Shown: positions 45,366 to 52,302 of the stretch, piece by piece | Layout: every line of letters begins with the position of its first letter | Numbering within the stretch: position 1 is the first letter of the stretch | Origin: Oscillospiraceae bacterium | GTDB taxonomy: Bacteria; Bacillota; Clostridia; Oscillospirales; Acutalibacteraceae | NCBI GenBank assembly: GCA_015066365.1 | Contig: SVON01000008.1 | Span: forward strand, 1 to 56,994 | Length of the DNA: 56,994 nucleotides | Direction of reading: 5' to 3' | Notes under the pieces: generated by a model | What the model was told of the DNA's origin: nothing | What the model saw: the letters and a program-made list of their open reading frames with translations, nothing else | Database searches by the model: none | Made by a program: the position numbers and the translations under genes

Positions 45366-46025
45366 TTATACTAACTTCATCAAGGTCTCACCCGGCTCGA
45401 TATAGTGGGTGGCCATCGCCTTGATCTCATCCTGATAGGGGTTGTATTTATCATAAATCCCCACCGTTTGCATCCCGATGCCGGTGGCGGTGCGGATGGC
45501 CACAAAGGCATCCTCAAATACCCAGGTATGCGCCCGATCCGACCCCAGATATTCCTCGGCCATCAGGTAAATATCCGGTGTATCCTTGCCCTTGCCCAGC
45601 ATACTGCAGGAAAACACGGTGTCAAAATAGTGGCGGATGCCACAATGCTCCAACGCCGCCTCCACCAACAGAGGATCGGTAGCAGAAGCGATACACATCC
45701 GCACACCGCGGCTGCGCAAGTAGTCCAAAAATTCCCGCACGCCGGGTTTGAGCTGTACTTGGTGGGAGTAGAAATCCGAAAACACACGGGTTTCCAATTC
45801 AAACAGCTCTTCTCCGCTGACGCCGATACCGTAGTGGTCGTGAAGCAACTGCATACCATCCCGCAGCGGGAGCACGCGGATGGCCTTGTTATCCTCTTCG
45901 CTGATGACGGTGCCAGCCTTTTCGGGATAGGCCCGCTCCAACGCCGCGGTGAGAATATCCCACAGCATTAGGGAATCCACCAGCGTACCGTCCATATCAA
46001 AGATGGCCGCTTTCACATCCAACAT
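45366..46025 (-). CDS. HAD-superfamily phosphatase (beta-phosphoglucomutase/PGP-like)
   Basis: 219-aa HAD hydrolase, subfamily IA: nucleophile motif IFDMDGTLVDS, helical cap (about 20-85), motif II IASATD, Lys in LGKGKDTPDIY and motif IV WVFEDA. Substrate is probably a small sugar phosphate but is not determinable. Start at 46025 follows GGAGGAGC. Own promoter. Confidence 0.88.
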   Translation of the reverse strand: MLDVKAAIFDMDGTLVDSLMLWDILTAALERAYPEKAGTVISEEDNKAIRVLPLRDGMQLLHDHYGIGVSGEELFELETRVFSDFYSHQVQLKPGVREFLDYLRSRGVRMCIASATDPLLVEAALEHCGIRHYFDTVFSCSMLGKGKDTPDIYLMAEEYLGSDRAHTWVFEDAFVAIRTATGIGMQTVGIYDKYNPYQDEIKAMATHYIEPGETLMKLV

Positions 46026-46058
46026 CCTCTTGCTCCTCCAACCAAGCATTCTCGAACC

Positions 46059-46087
46059 ATTATAACACACTCTTTCTCCCAAAACAA
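46059..46087 (-). promoter_or_regulatory. promoter of HAD phosphatase gene
   Basis: Minus strand TTGTTT, 17 bp, TATAAT. Confidence 0.68.
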
Positions 46088-46101
46088 CCAATAAAATACA
46101 A

Positions 46102-46131
46102 AAAACGGCAGAGTTTTTACTCTGCCGTTTT
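46102..46131 (-). terminator. terminator of DUF4430/ECF operon
   Basis: AAAACGGCAGAG / CTCTGCCGTTTT with a TTTTTA loop, 6 bases past the ECF S-component stop. Confidence 0.92.
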
Positions 46132-46136
46132 GAAGG

Positions 46137-46667
46137 TTAGGTTTTGTGCGGGGTACGGTTCAGACGATTCAGCAAAGCCACCAACGGAAGGATCAGCATT
46201 CCGGAAATAAGATTGCCGATACCGTGAACCACGTCAAAGGGAAGGCCAGCCACGATCCACGCCACCATCCCCTCAAAATTCAGGCCGTACATCAGCGCCT
46301 GCGCCGGGGCGTACAGCGCACCATACAAAAACCCGTGGAGCGCACACACCACCGGATACACCACCATGGCTATCCCGGCCGACATACGGCGCGGCAGCAG
46401 CATGGTCCCGACCCACAGCACCGTCCAAATATACAGATTGGGCACCCACCAAGGTGCAAACCCACCATAAACACCTACCAAAAATACGTAGATGTAAACG
46501 GGAACCAATGCCTTCCATCGATAGACCAGGGTGAACACCATTATGAACATACCCAACAGATGCACGTTCGGCAGGAACTCCATCAACAACTTGGATACGA
46601 ACATCAGCACACCCAGCATCGGCAACAGCACCAGTTCGTAAACAGAAAGGCGGTTGGGACGGATCAT
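46137..46667 (-). CDS. ECF transporter S component, probably cobalamin-related
   Basis: 176-aa polytopic protein with about six helices (VLLPMLGVLMFVSKLLMEF, then a basic loop, and a C-terminal GIGNLISGMLILPLVALL), the layout of a substrate-capture S component of an energy-coupling-factor importer. The ATGA overlap with the DUF4430 lipoprotein and the cobalamin riboswitch ahead of the pair suggest uptake of cobalamin or a precursor (CbrT-like role). The shared EcfA/EcfT module is not in the window. Confidence 0.82.
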   Translation of the reverse strand: MIRPNRLSVYELVLLPMLGVLMFVSKLLMEFLPNVHLLGMFIMVFTLVYRWKALVPVYIYVFLVGVYGGFAPWWVPNLYIWTVLWVGTMLLPRRMSAGIAMVVYPVVCALHGFLYGALYAPAQALMYGLNFEGMVAWIVAGLPFDVVHGIGNLISGMLILPLVALLNRLNRTPHKT

Positions 46668-47077
46668 TTGGAGCGCACCAGCTTATAGGTTACTGCAGGA
46701 TCGATCTTGGTAGTGTCCATCCCTTGATTCGCATAAGCCTCGTTTTCATAAAAAGCCCAATAGGTCTGATCCACGTTGTAATCGGCGGTCATCCCATTGA
46801 CCACCGTATACAGTCCCTCGGAGCCTTTAATCAAATTGTGCTCTTTCAAGGCCTCTGCCACCGTTTCCTTGTTGGTGTTGATGGTGAGGGTAATGCTCTT
46901 CTCCTCGGCGGCGATCACCATTTTCATAGCTACGGCACCCTCTCCCAGAGTGGCATCCTTGTTGTAGGTGGCATCCGCCCAGATACCGGTCACCTCCGGC
47001 TCGGCCTGGCAGCCGGTAGCCACCAGACACAGTAGCAACAGAACCACAACAGACAGGGAACTCACGATTTTTTTCAT
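46664..47077 (-). CDS. DUF4430 lipoprotein, probable cobalamin-uptake partner
   Basis: 137-aa lipoprotein: signal peptide ending VATGC (Cys23), then a DUF4430 domain (about 60-130, with LTINTNKETVAEAL and DQTYWAFYENEAYANQGMD in parts). DUF4430 resembles the C-terminal domain of transcobalamin-type proteins and often sits beside ECF S components. AAAGGAAG precedes the ATG. First gene of a two-gene unit controlled by the riboswitch upstream. Confidence 0.87.
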   Translation of the reverse strand: MKKIVSSLSVVVLLLLCLVATGCQAEPEVTGIWADATYNKDATLGEGAVAMKMVIAAEEKSITLTINTNKETVAEALKEHNLIKGSEGLYTVVNGMTADYNVDQTYWAFYENEAYANQGMDTTKIDPAVTYKLVRSK

Positions 47078-47111
47078 AGTTTTTTCTTCCTTTCGATTTT
47101 ATTACAAAAGG

Positions 47112-47142
47112 ATAAAACAAAAGCACTCCCCAAGGGAGTGCT
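47112..47142 (-). terminator. riboswitch expression-platform terminator
   Basis: Minus strand AGCACTCCC / GGGAGTGCT with a TTG loop, then TTTGTTTT. It lies between the riboswitch aptamer and the DUF4430 start, so premature termination is the likely mode of control. Confidence 0.85.
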
Positions 47143-47194
47143 CACAAAGAAACGGACGCCTGCCGTGTCCGTTGTTGCCGCATCCCCCCATTTG

Positions 47195-47370
47195 CCCGAG
47201 AGACCTTTGCTGGAGATGCCTGAGCATCTCCCGACACAGACCGATAAGCATTCCGACTTGATCCGTCGCTTCTGCGCGGAAGTTACGGTAATGGCTGTTG
47301 CCGCGGATTTTCACCGCAATTCCCTTATCCCCTAGCAGTAGAGTCTATGCCCCACGCCTGACAATCGGCA
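47195..47370 (-). promoter_or_regulatory. cobalamin riboswitch
   Basis: On the minus strand the leader contains AGGGAATTGCGGTGAAAATCC (in the conserved form RGGGAA-N-GGTGNAAATCC), then GGCAACAGCC and CCGTAA, and further on AAGTCGGAATGC, matching the core elements of the B12 aptamer. A terminator and two genes with cobalamin-uptake-type products follow. Boundaries are approximate; helix pairing was judged by eye. Confidence 0.82.
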
Positions 47371-47408
47371 AAACGCCGAATGATCTGTGCTTATTCTCTT
47401 GTGAGGAC

Positions 47409-47437
47409 AGTATAGCACACCACCTGTGAAAAAGCAA
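47409..47437 (-). promoter_or_regulatory. promoter of cobalamin-riboswitch operon
   Basis: Minus strand TTGCTT, 17 bp, TATACT. Confidence 0.75.
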
Positions 47438-47485
47438 GAAAAAAAGGGGCGTTTCAGTTCTTTTGTCGGTTTGGCCGGGTTTGCC

Positions 47486-47514
47486 TTGACAAACGAAAGG
47501 GGGCTTGCTATAAT
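47486..47514 (+). promoter_or_regulatory. tRNA-Thr(UGU) promoter
   Basis: Perfect consensus TTGACA, 17 bp, TATAAT. The transcript would start near 47521, ahead of the duplicated tRNA 5' fragment. Confidence 0.9.
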
Positions 47515-47531
47515 AGTCCTCGTTGTAAAAC

Positions 47532-47601
47532 TTCATTCGCTGGTTTAGCTCAGTTGTGTAGAGTTGCTCTACCTCCTTCGCTAAACTTGCTCATTCCATT
47601 C
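47532..47601 (+). repeat. duplicated 5' fragment of tRNA-Thr(UGU)
   Basis: CATTCGCTGGTTTAGCTCAGTTG occurs here (tRNA part 47539-47556) and again 63 bases on at the true tRNA start. Between them are a small hairpin GTAGAG/CTCTAC and GCTAAAC, the inverted copy of GTTTAGC from the tRNA 5' end. The fragment cannot make a tRNA. Confidence 0.85.
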
Positions 47602-47677
47602 GCTGGTTTAGCTCAGTTGGTAGAGCAGCTGATTTGTAATCAGCAGGTCGGGGGTTCAAGTCCGTCAACCAGCTCCA
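47602..47677 (+). tRNA. tRNA-Thr(UGU)
   Basis: 76-nt cloverleaf: acceptor GCTGGTT / AACCAGC, D arm GCTCAGTTGGTAGAGC, anticodon loop TTTGTAA-type with UGU, CCA encoded. The T stem (GGGGG with CCGTC) has a G-G mismatch, and the same CCGTC occurs in both downstream copies. A terminator follows, then the tandem repeats. Confidence 0.93.
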
Positions 47678-47714
47678 AAAAACAGTGTTCCGCTTGTGCG
47701 GAGCGCTGTTTTTT
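47677..47714 (+). terminator. tRNA-Thr terminator, copy 1
   Basis: AAAAAACAG.G.TTCCGC / GCGGA.CGCTGTTTTTT with a TTGT loop. Confidence 0.92.
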
Positions 47715-47813
47715 AGTTGTGTTGGCGGCGAAGAACCCCCTGCGACGTTTTGCGGTAGCAAAACTCGACGGAGTTGCTTCGGCAACTCCAGTTCAAGTCC
47801 GTCAACCAGCTCC

Positions 47814-47851
47814 AAAAAACAGTGTTCCGCTTGTGCGGAGCGCTGTTTTTT
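47814..47851 (+). terminator. tRNA-Thr terminator, copy 2
   Basis: Identical to copy 1, 137 bp downstream, behind the second tRNA 3' copy. Confidence 0.9.
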
Positions 47852-47950
47852 AGTTGTGTTGGCGGCGAAGAACCCCCTGCGACGTTTTGCGGTAGCAAAA
47901 CTCGACGGAGTTGCTCCGGCAACTCCAGTTCAAGTCCGTCAACCAGCTCC

Positions 47951-47988
47951 AAAAAACAGTGTTCCGCTTGTGCGGAGCGCTGTTTTTT
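47951..47988 (+). terminator. tRNA-Thr terminator, copy 3
   Basis: Identical hairpin, 137 bp further on. Three terminators in series make readthrough into the next gene unlikely. Confidence 0.9.
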
Positions 47989-48038
47989 CGCACTTGTCCA
48001 CCTCTCTTTTCATAAAATGGAACGAGGAGGTGAAGAAT

Positions 48039-48449
48039 ATGGCTATCTTTTGTTGCAACAACCGGCAAAGCTGCTCCGCTCTGGCTATTATCGTCAGCGC
48101 CATTTTGGGGGTTATTGCCGCCTTTTTTCGGATTACCGCCGTCATCACTGAGACCCCGGCGTTCCTGTGGGTGGCGCTGGGTGTCGCCATTGGGTATCTG
48201 GCGGTGCTGTTAGCCACCACCGGTTGCTGTCCGCAAGCCTGCCGGTGCAGCGGCAGCGCCCTGACGGCTCTTCTGACCGGCATTTTGGGCACAGCGCTTA
48301 CCTCGGTGATCCTGTTGGCGATCTCCTTTGTTGCCACCAGCATCGTAGGCGCGATCCTCTTGGGGCTTTTGGTGCTGTTTCTGTCGTTGATCGTCACCGC
48401 CACCACCTGTCTGGTGGCCGGCTGTTGTAGCCGACAGAACGACTGCTAA
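48039..48449 (+). CDS. cysteine-rich small membrane protein, unknown function
   Basis: 136 aa with about four hydrophobic helices (16-35, 43-60, 74-95, 100-122) and cysteines clustered in the non-membrane parts: IFCCNNRQSC at the start, TGCCPQACRC between helices 2 and 3, and VAGCCSRQNDC at the end. The ATG at 48039 has AGGAGGTG 6-7 bases upstream. Longer in-frame readings run back into the tRNA repeats and are not real. I saw no clear promoter after the third terminator. Family not recognised. Confidence 0.78.
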   Translation: MAIFCCNNRQSCSALAIIVSAILGVIAAFFRITAVITETPAFLWVALGVAIGYLAVLLATTGCCPQACRCSGSALTALLTGILGTALTSVILLAISFVATSIVGAILLGLLVLFLSLIVTATTCLVAGCCSRQNDC

Positions 48450-48469
48450 AAAGAAGGACAAGCACAAAT

Positions 48470-48502
48470 AAAAAGCGCACCGCAAAAGCGGTGCGCTTTT
48501 TA
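48470..48502 (+). terminator. terminator after Cys-rich membrane protein gene
   Basis: AAAAAGCGCACCGC / GCGGTGCGCTTTTT with an AAAA loop. Confidence 0.94.
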
Positions 48503-48531
48503 TTGCATATCTCTCTAAGCTGTGGTACAAT
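48503..48531 (+). promoter_or_regulatory. promoter of lipoprotein esterase gene
   Basis: TTGCAT, 17 bp, TACAAT. The -35 box begins directly after the T-run of the preceding terminator. Confidence 0.7.
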
Positions 48532-48550
48532 ACCGTCACGAGGTGATGAT

Positions 48551-49972
48551 ATGAAACAACTGATTTCATTCTGCACGGCATTGGCAATCTTGTTTACCTG
48601 TGCTGGTTGTGCGAACGACGCAACACAAACAACGGCAATAGACCCTGTCAGCGACGCCATCACAACCACGACCGAATCGGATGCGACCTCCTCTGCGACC
48701 GAGTCCCAGCCCACCAACGAATCCACCACCCTCGGAACGCATTCCACCAAAAAGCCTTCGTCTTCTTCCTCGGGAATCGTTAGCACCACCCCCTCTAAGA
48801 CGAAGCAGCCGACCTCCACCTCAAAAACCACCGTTGCCGACATCGACTCCTCTCAACCAGAGAAGGTCACCAACGTGTATTCTTTTGACCACACTTTTCC
48901 GGAGGTAAAGATCACGGCAGACATCTATAAAGACCCCAAAAACGGCAACAGCCTCCCCTATCGGCTGTATTTCCCCAAAAACTACACCCCTTCTAGAAAA
49001 TACCCGGTGCTGTTGGCGTTGCACGGTGCCGGTGAAATGGGCACCGACAACAAGCTGCAGCTCCATCATATGAAGAACCTTTTTGATTGTAACGGCGACC
49101 TGCTGACTCAGGGCTTTGTGCTCTGCCCCCAGACGAACGAATGGTGGGGCGTGGACCGAAACAAAACCGGCGACCAAAAAGGTATGCTGGGTAGCGTGCT
49201 CCATCTGCTGGATGAGATCAAAAAGACCTATTCCTGCGACAACAACCGCATCTACGTGACCGGCCTCTCTATGGGCGGCTATGCCACCTGGGAGCTGCTT
49301 CAGGATTACGGGCATCTGTTTGCCGCCGGCATCCCGGTGTGCGGCAAGGGTGACCCCGCCAAGGCAAGCCAACTAAAAAACATCCCCATTAAGATCTATC
49401 ACAGTGCTGACGATAAGACCATCCCCTTCTGGACCTCACAGGAGATGTACGACGCCATCACCGCCGCCGGCGGTAAAAAAGTGGAGTTTATCCAGTTGGA
49501 TGGAATGGACCACGCCTCGTGGGACTACGCCTATTCCGACCGGGAAGGCATCAGTTGGCTGTACGCCCAAAATAAAGCAAACAACGCCTCCGGCGGATAT
49601 ACCTATACCCCCTATTTTAAGGTGTGCGACGCAAAGGGCAACGCCATCATCACCGAAGAGGATATCGACAACCTCTACTGCTCCATCTTCTATGAAGGGG
49701 ACAAGGAGCAATATAGCCTGCGTATGATGCTGACCGATGCCGGACGGAAAAAGCTGGACAAGGCCTACGCCGCCAAATCCACCTATACCGCCTATTGGCT
49801 CGGTCAAAAGATGGTCACCTACACCGTCCGCGGACTAACCCAGGATAACGTATTCTGCATTGAAAAGGGCCTTACTCAAGACAGCGGTTTTACCATCCAA
49901 GATATCCTCACAGTACAATGCGCTATGCGCCGCTATTTTGTAAAGCGCAACACCTGCTTCAAAAGAAAGTAA
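48551..49972 (+). CDS. alpha/beta-hydrolase lipoprotein (putative carbohydrate esterase)
   Basis: 473-aa surface lipoprotein: signal peptide ending CAGC (Cys20), then a Ser/Thr-rich linker (to about 110), then an esterase domain of the PHB-depolymerase/feruloyl-esterase type. Oxyanion and nucleophile motifs are LLALHGAGEMG and VTGLSMGGYATWE; the Asp is in YHSADDKTIP and the His in DGMDHASW. The C-terminal 120 residues form an extra domain of unknown type. A role in deacylating plant or mucus polysaccharides is inferred from the fold. ATG at 48551 with GAGGTG upstream. Confidence 0.85.
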   Translation: MKQLISFCTALAILFTCAGCANDATQTTAIDPVSDAITTTTESDATSSATESQPTNESTTLGTHSTKKPSSSSSGIVSTTPSKTKQPTSTSKTTVADIDSSQPEKVTNVYSFDHTFPEVKITADIYKDPKNGNSLPYRLYFPKNYTPSRKYPVLLALHGAGEMGTDNKLQLHHMKNLFDCNGDLLTQGFVLCPQTNEWWGVDRNKTGDQKGMLGSVLHLLDEIKKTYSCDNNRIYVTGLSMGGYATWELLQDYGHLFAAGIPVCGKGDPAKASQLKNIPIKIYHSADDKTIPFWTSQEMYDAITAAGGKKVEFIQLDGMDHASWDYAYSDREGISWLYAQNKANNASGGYTYTPYFKVCDAKGNAIITEEDIDNLYCSIFYEGDKEQYSLRMMLTDAGRKKLDKAYAAKSTYTAYWLGQKMVTYTVRGLTQDNVFCIEKGLTQDSGFTIQDILTVQCAMRRYFVKRNTCFKRK

Positions 49973-49974
49973 GA

Positions 49975-50006
49975 AAACGGGACACCACATCCGTGGTGTC
50001 CCGTTT
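49975..50006. terminator. bidirectional terminator, esterase / small lipoprotein
   Basis: AAACGGGACACCAC / GTGGTGTCCCGTTT with an ATCC loop between convergent genes. Confidence 0.9.
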
Positions 50007-50009
50007 CGA

Positions 50010-50441
50010 TTATGGCTCAATTTTTACCCAAGTCAGGTCTTGATAATCCTGTGCGTTATAGCTGTCATTAATGGTGCCGGTCACTTTGCCGTCATTATAA
50101 TCCAAGGTGAGCAGGCATTGTATCCGCGCATCCTGTATTAGAAGTTCCTCTACCCCATCGGTATCCCGGTCCGCAAAAGCATACAGGCTGGGAACAAACA
50201 CGTACAACGATTCATAGGGCAAACTGAACTTGAATTGATCCAAAGTTTCTTCGGTCACCCGATCATACATATTGGTAAACGTAAAGCTCTGTTCACAAGC
50301 CAGCACCTTGGTCAGCACCGCTTTCGCTTCCCCGTTTTGGGAAACAGACGCGTCGGTTTCGGAAGTAACCTCTGCCCCGCCGCAAGCTGAAAGAAGCAGG
50401 CACAAGCACAAACACAAGAGCACCGCAGTCCACCGTTTCAT
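50010..50441 (-). CDS. small lipoprotein, unknown function
   Basis: 143 aa: Cys/Leu-rich signal peptide ending LSAC (Cys20), then an acidic domain containing YAFADRDTDGVEELLI, a form seen in extracytoplasmic proteins with an Asp-x-Asp-x-Asp-Gly calcium-like loop. No family recognised. Monocistronic, with promoter upstream and shared terminator. Confidence 0.82.
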   Translation of the reverse strand: MKRWTAVLLCLCLCLLLSACGGAEVTSETDASVSQNGEAKAVLTKVLACEQSFTFTNMYDRVTEETLDQFKFSLPYESLYVFVPSLYAFADRDTDGVEELLIQDARIQCLLTLDYNDGKVTGTINDSYNAQDYQDLTWVKIEP

Positions 50442-50472
50442 TGTATCACCAGCCTTTTCCTTTGCTGATTAA

Positions 50473-50501
50473 ACTATACCAGGAAAAGAGAGGAAAGTAA
50501 A
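50473..50501 (-). promoter_or_regulatory. promoter of small lipoprotein gene
   Basis: Minus strand TTTACT, 17 bp, TATAGT. Confidence 0.65.
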
Positions 50502-50576
50502 GCTACAGTTTTGAAACTATTTGGTTCACGCAAAGGCTGTCGCCTTTTCGAGAGTTCGTTCCATTCATTTCTGCAT

Positions 50577-50618
50577 AAAAAAGAACAAGGACACCCTAAA
50601 GGTGTCCTTGTTCTTTTT
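50577..50618 (-). terminator. tRNA-Ala terminator, distal copy
   Basis: AAAAAGAACAAGGACACC / GGTGTCCTTGTTCTTTTT, behind the duplicated 3' end. Confidence 0.9.
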
Positions 50619-50742
50619 GGTGGAGACGAAGAGGATCTGAACTCCGGTTTTGCGCCCACGTTCTGCTTATCCATCCTGCTGCTCGCAAAACCTGTGAAAA
50701 GGCTGTTGCCTTTTCGAGAGTTCGTTCCATTCCTTTCTGCAT

Positions 50743-50784
50743 AAAAAAGAACAAGGACACCCTAAAGGTGTCCTTGTTCTTTTT
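50743..50784 (-). terminator. tRNA-Ala terminator
   Basis: Same hairpin as the distal copy, directly after the tRNA CCA end. Confidence 0.93.
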
Positions 50785-50859
50785 GGTGGAGACGAAGAGG
50801 ATCGAACTCTCGACCTTACGGATGCGAACCGTACGCTCTCCCAGCTGAGCTACGCCCCC
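50784..50859 (-). tRNA. tRNA-Ala(CGC)
   Basis: 76-nt cloverleaf on the minus strand: acceptor GGGGGCG / CGTCTCC with the G3-U70 pair that marks alanine tRNAs, anticodon loop TTCGCAT with CGC, T arm CGAGAGTTCGATCCTCTT, CCA encoded. Reads GCG codons. Confidence 0.93.
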
Positions 50860-50867
50860 AAACAGTT

Positions 50868-50890
50868 CCCGGTGTGGTTGCCACACCGGG
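50868..50890 (-). other. perfect inverted repeat in tRNA-Ala leader
   Basis: CCCGGTGTGG / CCACACCGGG with a 3-base loop, between the promoter and the tRNA 5' end. No T-run follows, so it is not a terminator; it may guide 5' processing or protect the precursor. Confidence 0.7.
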
Positions 50891-50899
50891 AGCATTGAT

Positions 50900-50928
50900 A
50901 GTTTATCGTATTTATCCCGCTTTGTCAA
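50900..50928 (-). promoter_or_regulatory. tRNA-Ala promoter
   Basis: Minus strand TTGACA, 17 bp, TAAACT. Confidence 0.78.
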
Positions 50929-50947
50929 GGGTTACAGAAGAAATTTC

Positions 50948-51550
50948 TCATATTTTCTCCGGTGTCAGCACTCCGGACAACGGTGTATCGGTCAAGGGCA
51001 CCATCCACGCCCCCAGCGACTCAGCCTGTGGACGGATGTGCGTCACCAACACCACCGGCCGTGTCTCGGCATACGCGGCAATCAGCGGCACCACATTCTG
51101 CCACGTATCTTCGTCCAGACCGTTAAACGGCTCGTCTAGCAACAAAAGATCGCTCTCTGCCGCCAACGCTCTGGCAAGCGCCACCCGGCGCTGTTGACCG
51201 CCGGACAGATGACGAGGCAACGCCACCATCTCCTCTTCGCAGAGCCCAAGGGTGGTTAGCACAGCCCGCGCATCAGCCTCCGTCGCGCCGGTGACGGTCA
51301 CGTTCTCCAACGCGGTCAGCCACGGGAGCAGACGATCTTCTTGGAACACCATCGACACCCGCTCTACTCCCTCCACCGCACCGGCGGTGGGTTTCTCCAA
51401 ACCCGCCAACAGACGCAGCAACGTGGTCTTGCCACACCCGGAGGGACCCCACAGGCACGTAACCCCGTTCTCGGGAAGAAGGAAAGAGACCCGATCACAC
51501 ACCGGCAGGGCATCGTAGGCAAAAGAAACATCGTTTAAGCGCATACTCAT
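50948..51550 (-). CDS. NitT/TauT-type ABC transporter ATP-binding protein
   Basis: 200-aa ATPase, short for the SsuB/TauB family. Walker A GPSGCGKTT, Q-loop VFQEDRLLPW, signature HLSGGQQRRVALARAL, Walker B LLLLDEPFNGLD and THIRPQAE are present. I start at 51550: GGGAGG is 7 bases upstream and ATGA overlaps the permease stop. Last gene of a four-gene operon with the regulator, binding protein and permease. Confidence 0.92.
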   Translation of the reverse strand: MSMRLNDVSFAYDALPVCDRVSFLLPENGVTCLWGPSGCGKTTLLRLLAGLEKPTAGAVEGVERVSMVFQEDRLLPWLTALENVTVTGATEADARAVLTTLGLCEEEMVALPRHLSGGQQRRVALARALAAESDLLLLDEPFNGLDEDTWQNVVPLIAAYAETRPVVLVTHIRPQAESLGAWMVPLTDTPLSGVLTPEKI

Positions 51551-52302
51551 TCTGCCACCTCCCGACGTACCAACCGGCGCAATAGCCACTCCAGCACCAC
51601 GCTGAGCACCACCACCACGGCGGTCCAGGCAAAGATGGTTTCGTTATCGGGAATACCACTTTTGACCGCACCGATCTGATCACCAATAGAATTACTGGGG
51701 CGACAGATCACCTCCGCCGCAATGCCGGATTTCCACGCAAAGCCAAAACCGGTGGTCAACGCCGCCTGCAAATAGGGGCGCACCGAAGGCAGATGAATAC
51801 GCCATAGGCGAGTCCGCCGATTCATCCGAAACACCCGTGCCATCTCCAACAACCGCTGATCCGTATGCAGGATGCCCTGACGCAGGTTTTCCCACACCAA
51901 AGGCACCACCATCAAAAAGGCGATCAGCGAGGGCATCGCATCCGCTTGCACCCACAAGTAGACCAAAAAGATAAAGGAAGCCACCGGCACCGCCCGTATC
52001 AGCGACAATACCGGAGAAAACAGCGCGTGGAGAAAGGCAAAGCGGGTGGTGAGCACCGCCAAACCGGCACCCACCGCCACCGCCATCAGAAAGCCGGACA
52101 AAATCCGCCACAGAGACTGGGCTACCACCGACCAAAAATCGGTCTGCCCAACAAGATGGCCTAAGGTTTCGACCACGTCCCAAGGATACGGAAGCGGCAT
52201 CAACAAGCTTTGGTTGGCCACGTAGACCCCAAGGCTCCACACCGCCAGCCAAAACGCCGCCACCGACAGTGCCACGCCGAAACGACGAAGCTTAACCGGC
52301 AT
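51547..52302 (-). CDS. NitT/TauT-type ABC transporter permease
   Basis: 251-aa permease with about six helices; the EAA-like loop reads LLEMARVFRMNRRTRLWRIHLP (in parts EMARVF, IHLPSV) and GFGFAWKSGIAAEVI is typical of SsuC/TauC. Overlaps the binding-protein gene by 11 bases and the ATPase by 4. Confidence 0.92.
   Translation of the reverse strand: MPVKLRRFGVALSVAAFWLAVWSLGVYVANQSLLMPLPYPWDVVETLGHLVGQTDFWSVVAQSLWRILSGFLMAVAVGAGLAVLTTRFAFLHALFSPVLSLIRAVPVASFIFLVYLWVQADAMPSLIAFLMVVPLVWENLRQGILHTDQRLLEMARVFRMNRRTRLWRIHLPSVRPYLQAALTTGFGFAWKSGIAAEVICRPSNSIGDQIGAVKSGIPDNETIFAWTAVVVVLSVVLEWLLRRLVRREVAE

Larger units (their letters stand above)
47654..47989 (+). repeat. 137-bp tandem repeats of tRNA-Thr 3' end plus terminator
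   Basis: The T-arm/acceptor/CCA segment GTTCAAGTCCGTCAACCAGC...CCA starts at 47654 (in the tRNA), 47791 and 47928, exactly 137 bp apart. Each is followed by the same terminator. The two full spacers are almost identical and contain GAACCCCC (inverted copy of GGGGGTTC in the T arm), hairpin GTTTTGC-GGTA-GCAAAAC and hairpin GGAGTTGC/GCAACTCC. These copies fill the gene-free stretch 47678-48038. Confidence 0.95.
50532..50815 (-). repeat. 166-bp-period duplication of tRNA-Ala 3' end plus terminator
   Basis: Segments 50532-50649 and 50698-50815 are nearly identical and offset by exactly 166 bp. In tRNA orientation each holds the T-arm/acceptor/CCA end, the terminator, and a tail with CGAACTCTCGA, the inverted copy of TCGAGAGTTCG from the T arm. 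The spacer between contains hairpin AAAAGGC/GCCTTTT and the pair GTTTTGC...GCAAAAC enclosing 29 bases. The duplicate T loop has one extra A (GTTCAGATCC instead of GTTCGATCC). This fills the gene-free stretch 50502-50783. Confidence 0.93.

Noticed and set aside
47345-47536. 63-codon frame near the cobalamin riboswitch
   Set aside because: It covers promoters on both strands and has no ribosome site.
47554-48038. Open frames running through the tRNA-Thr repeats into the Cys-rich membrane protein gene
   Set aside because: They translate tRNA and terminator sequence; the real start with a ribosome site is at 48039.
50596-50928. Open frame over tRNA-Ala and its duplicate
   Set aside because: The peptide is the usual false translation of a tRNA gene and terminator.
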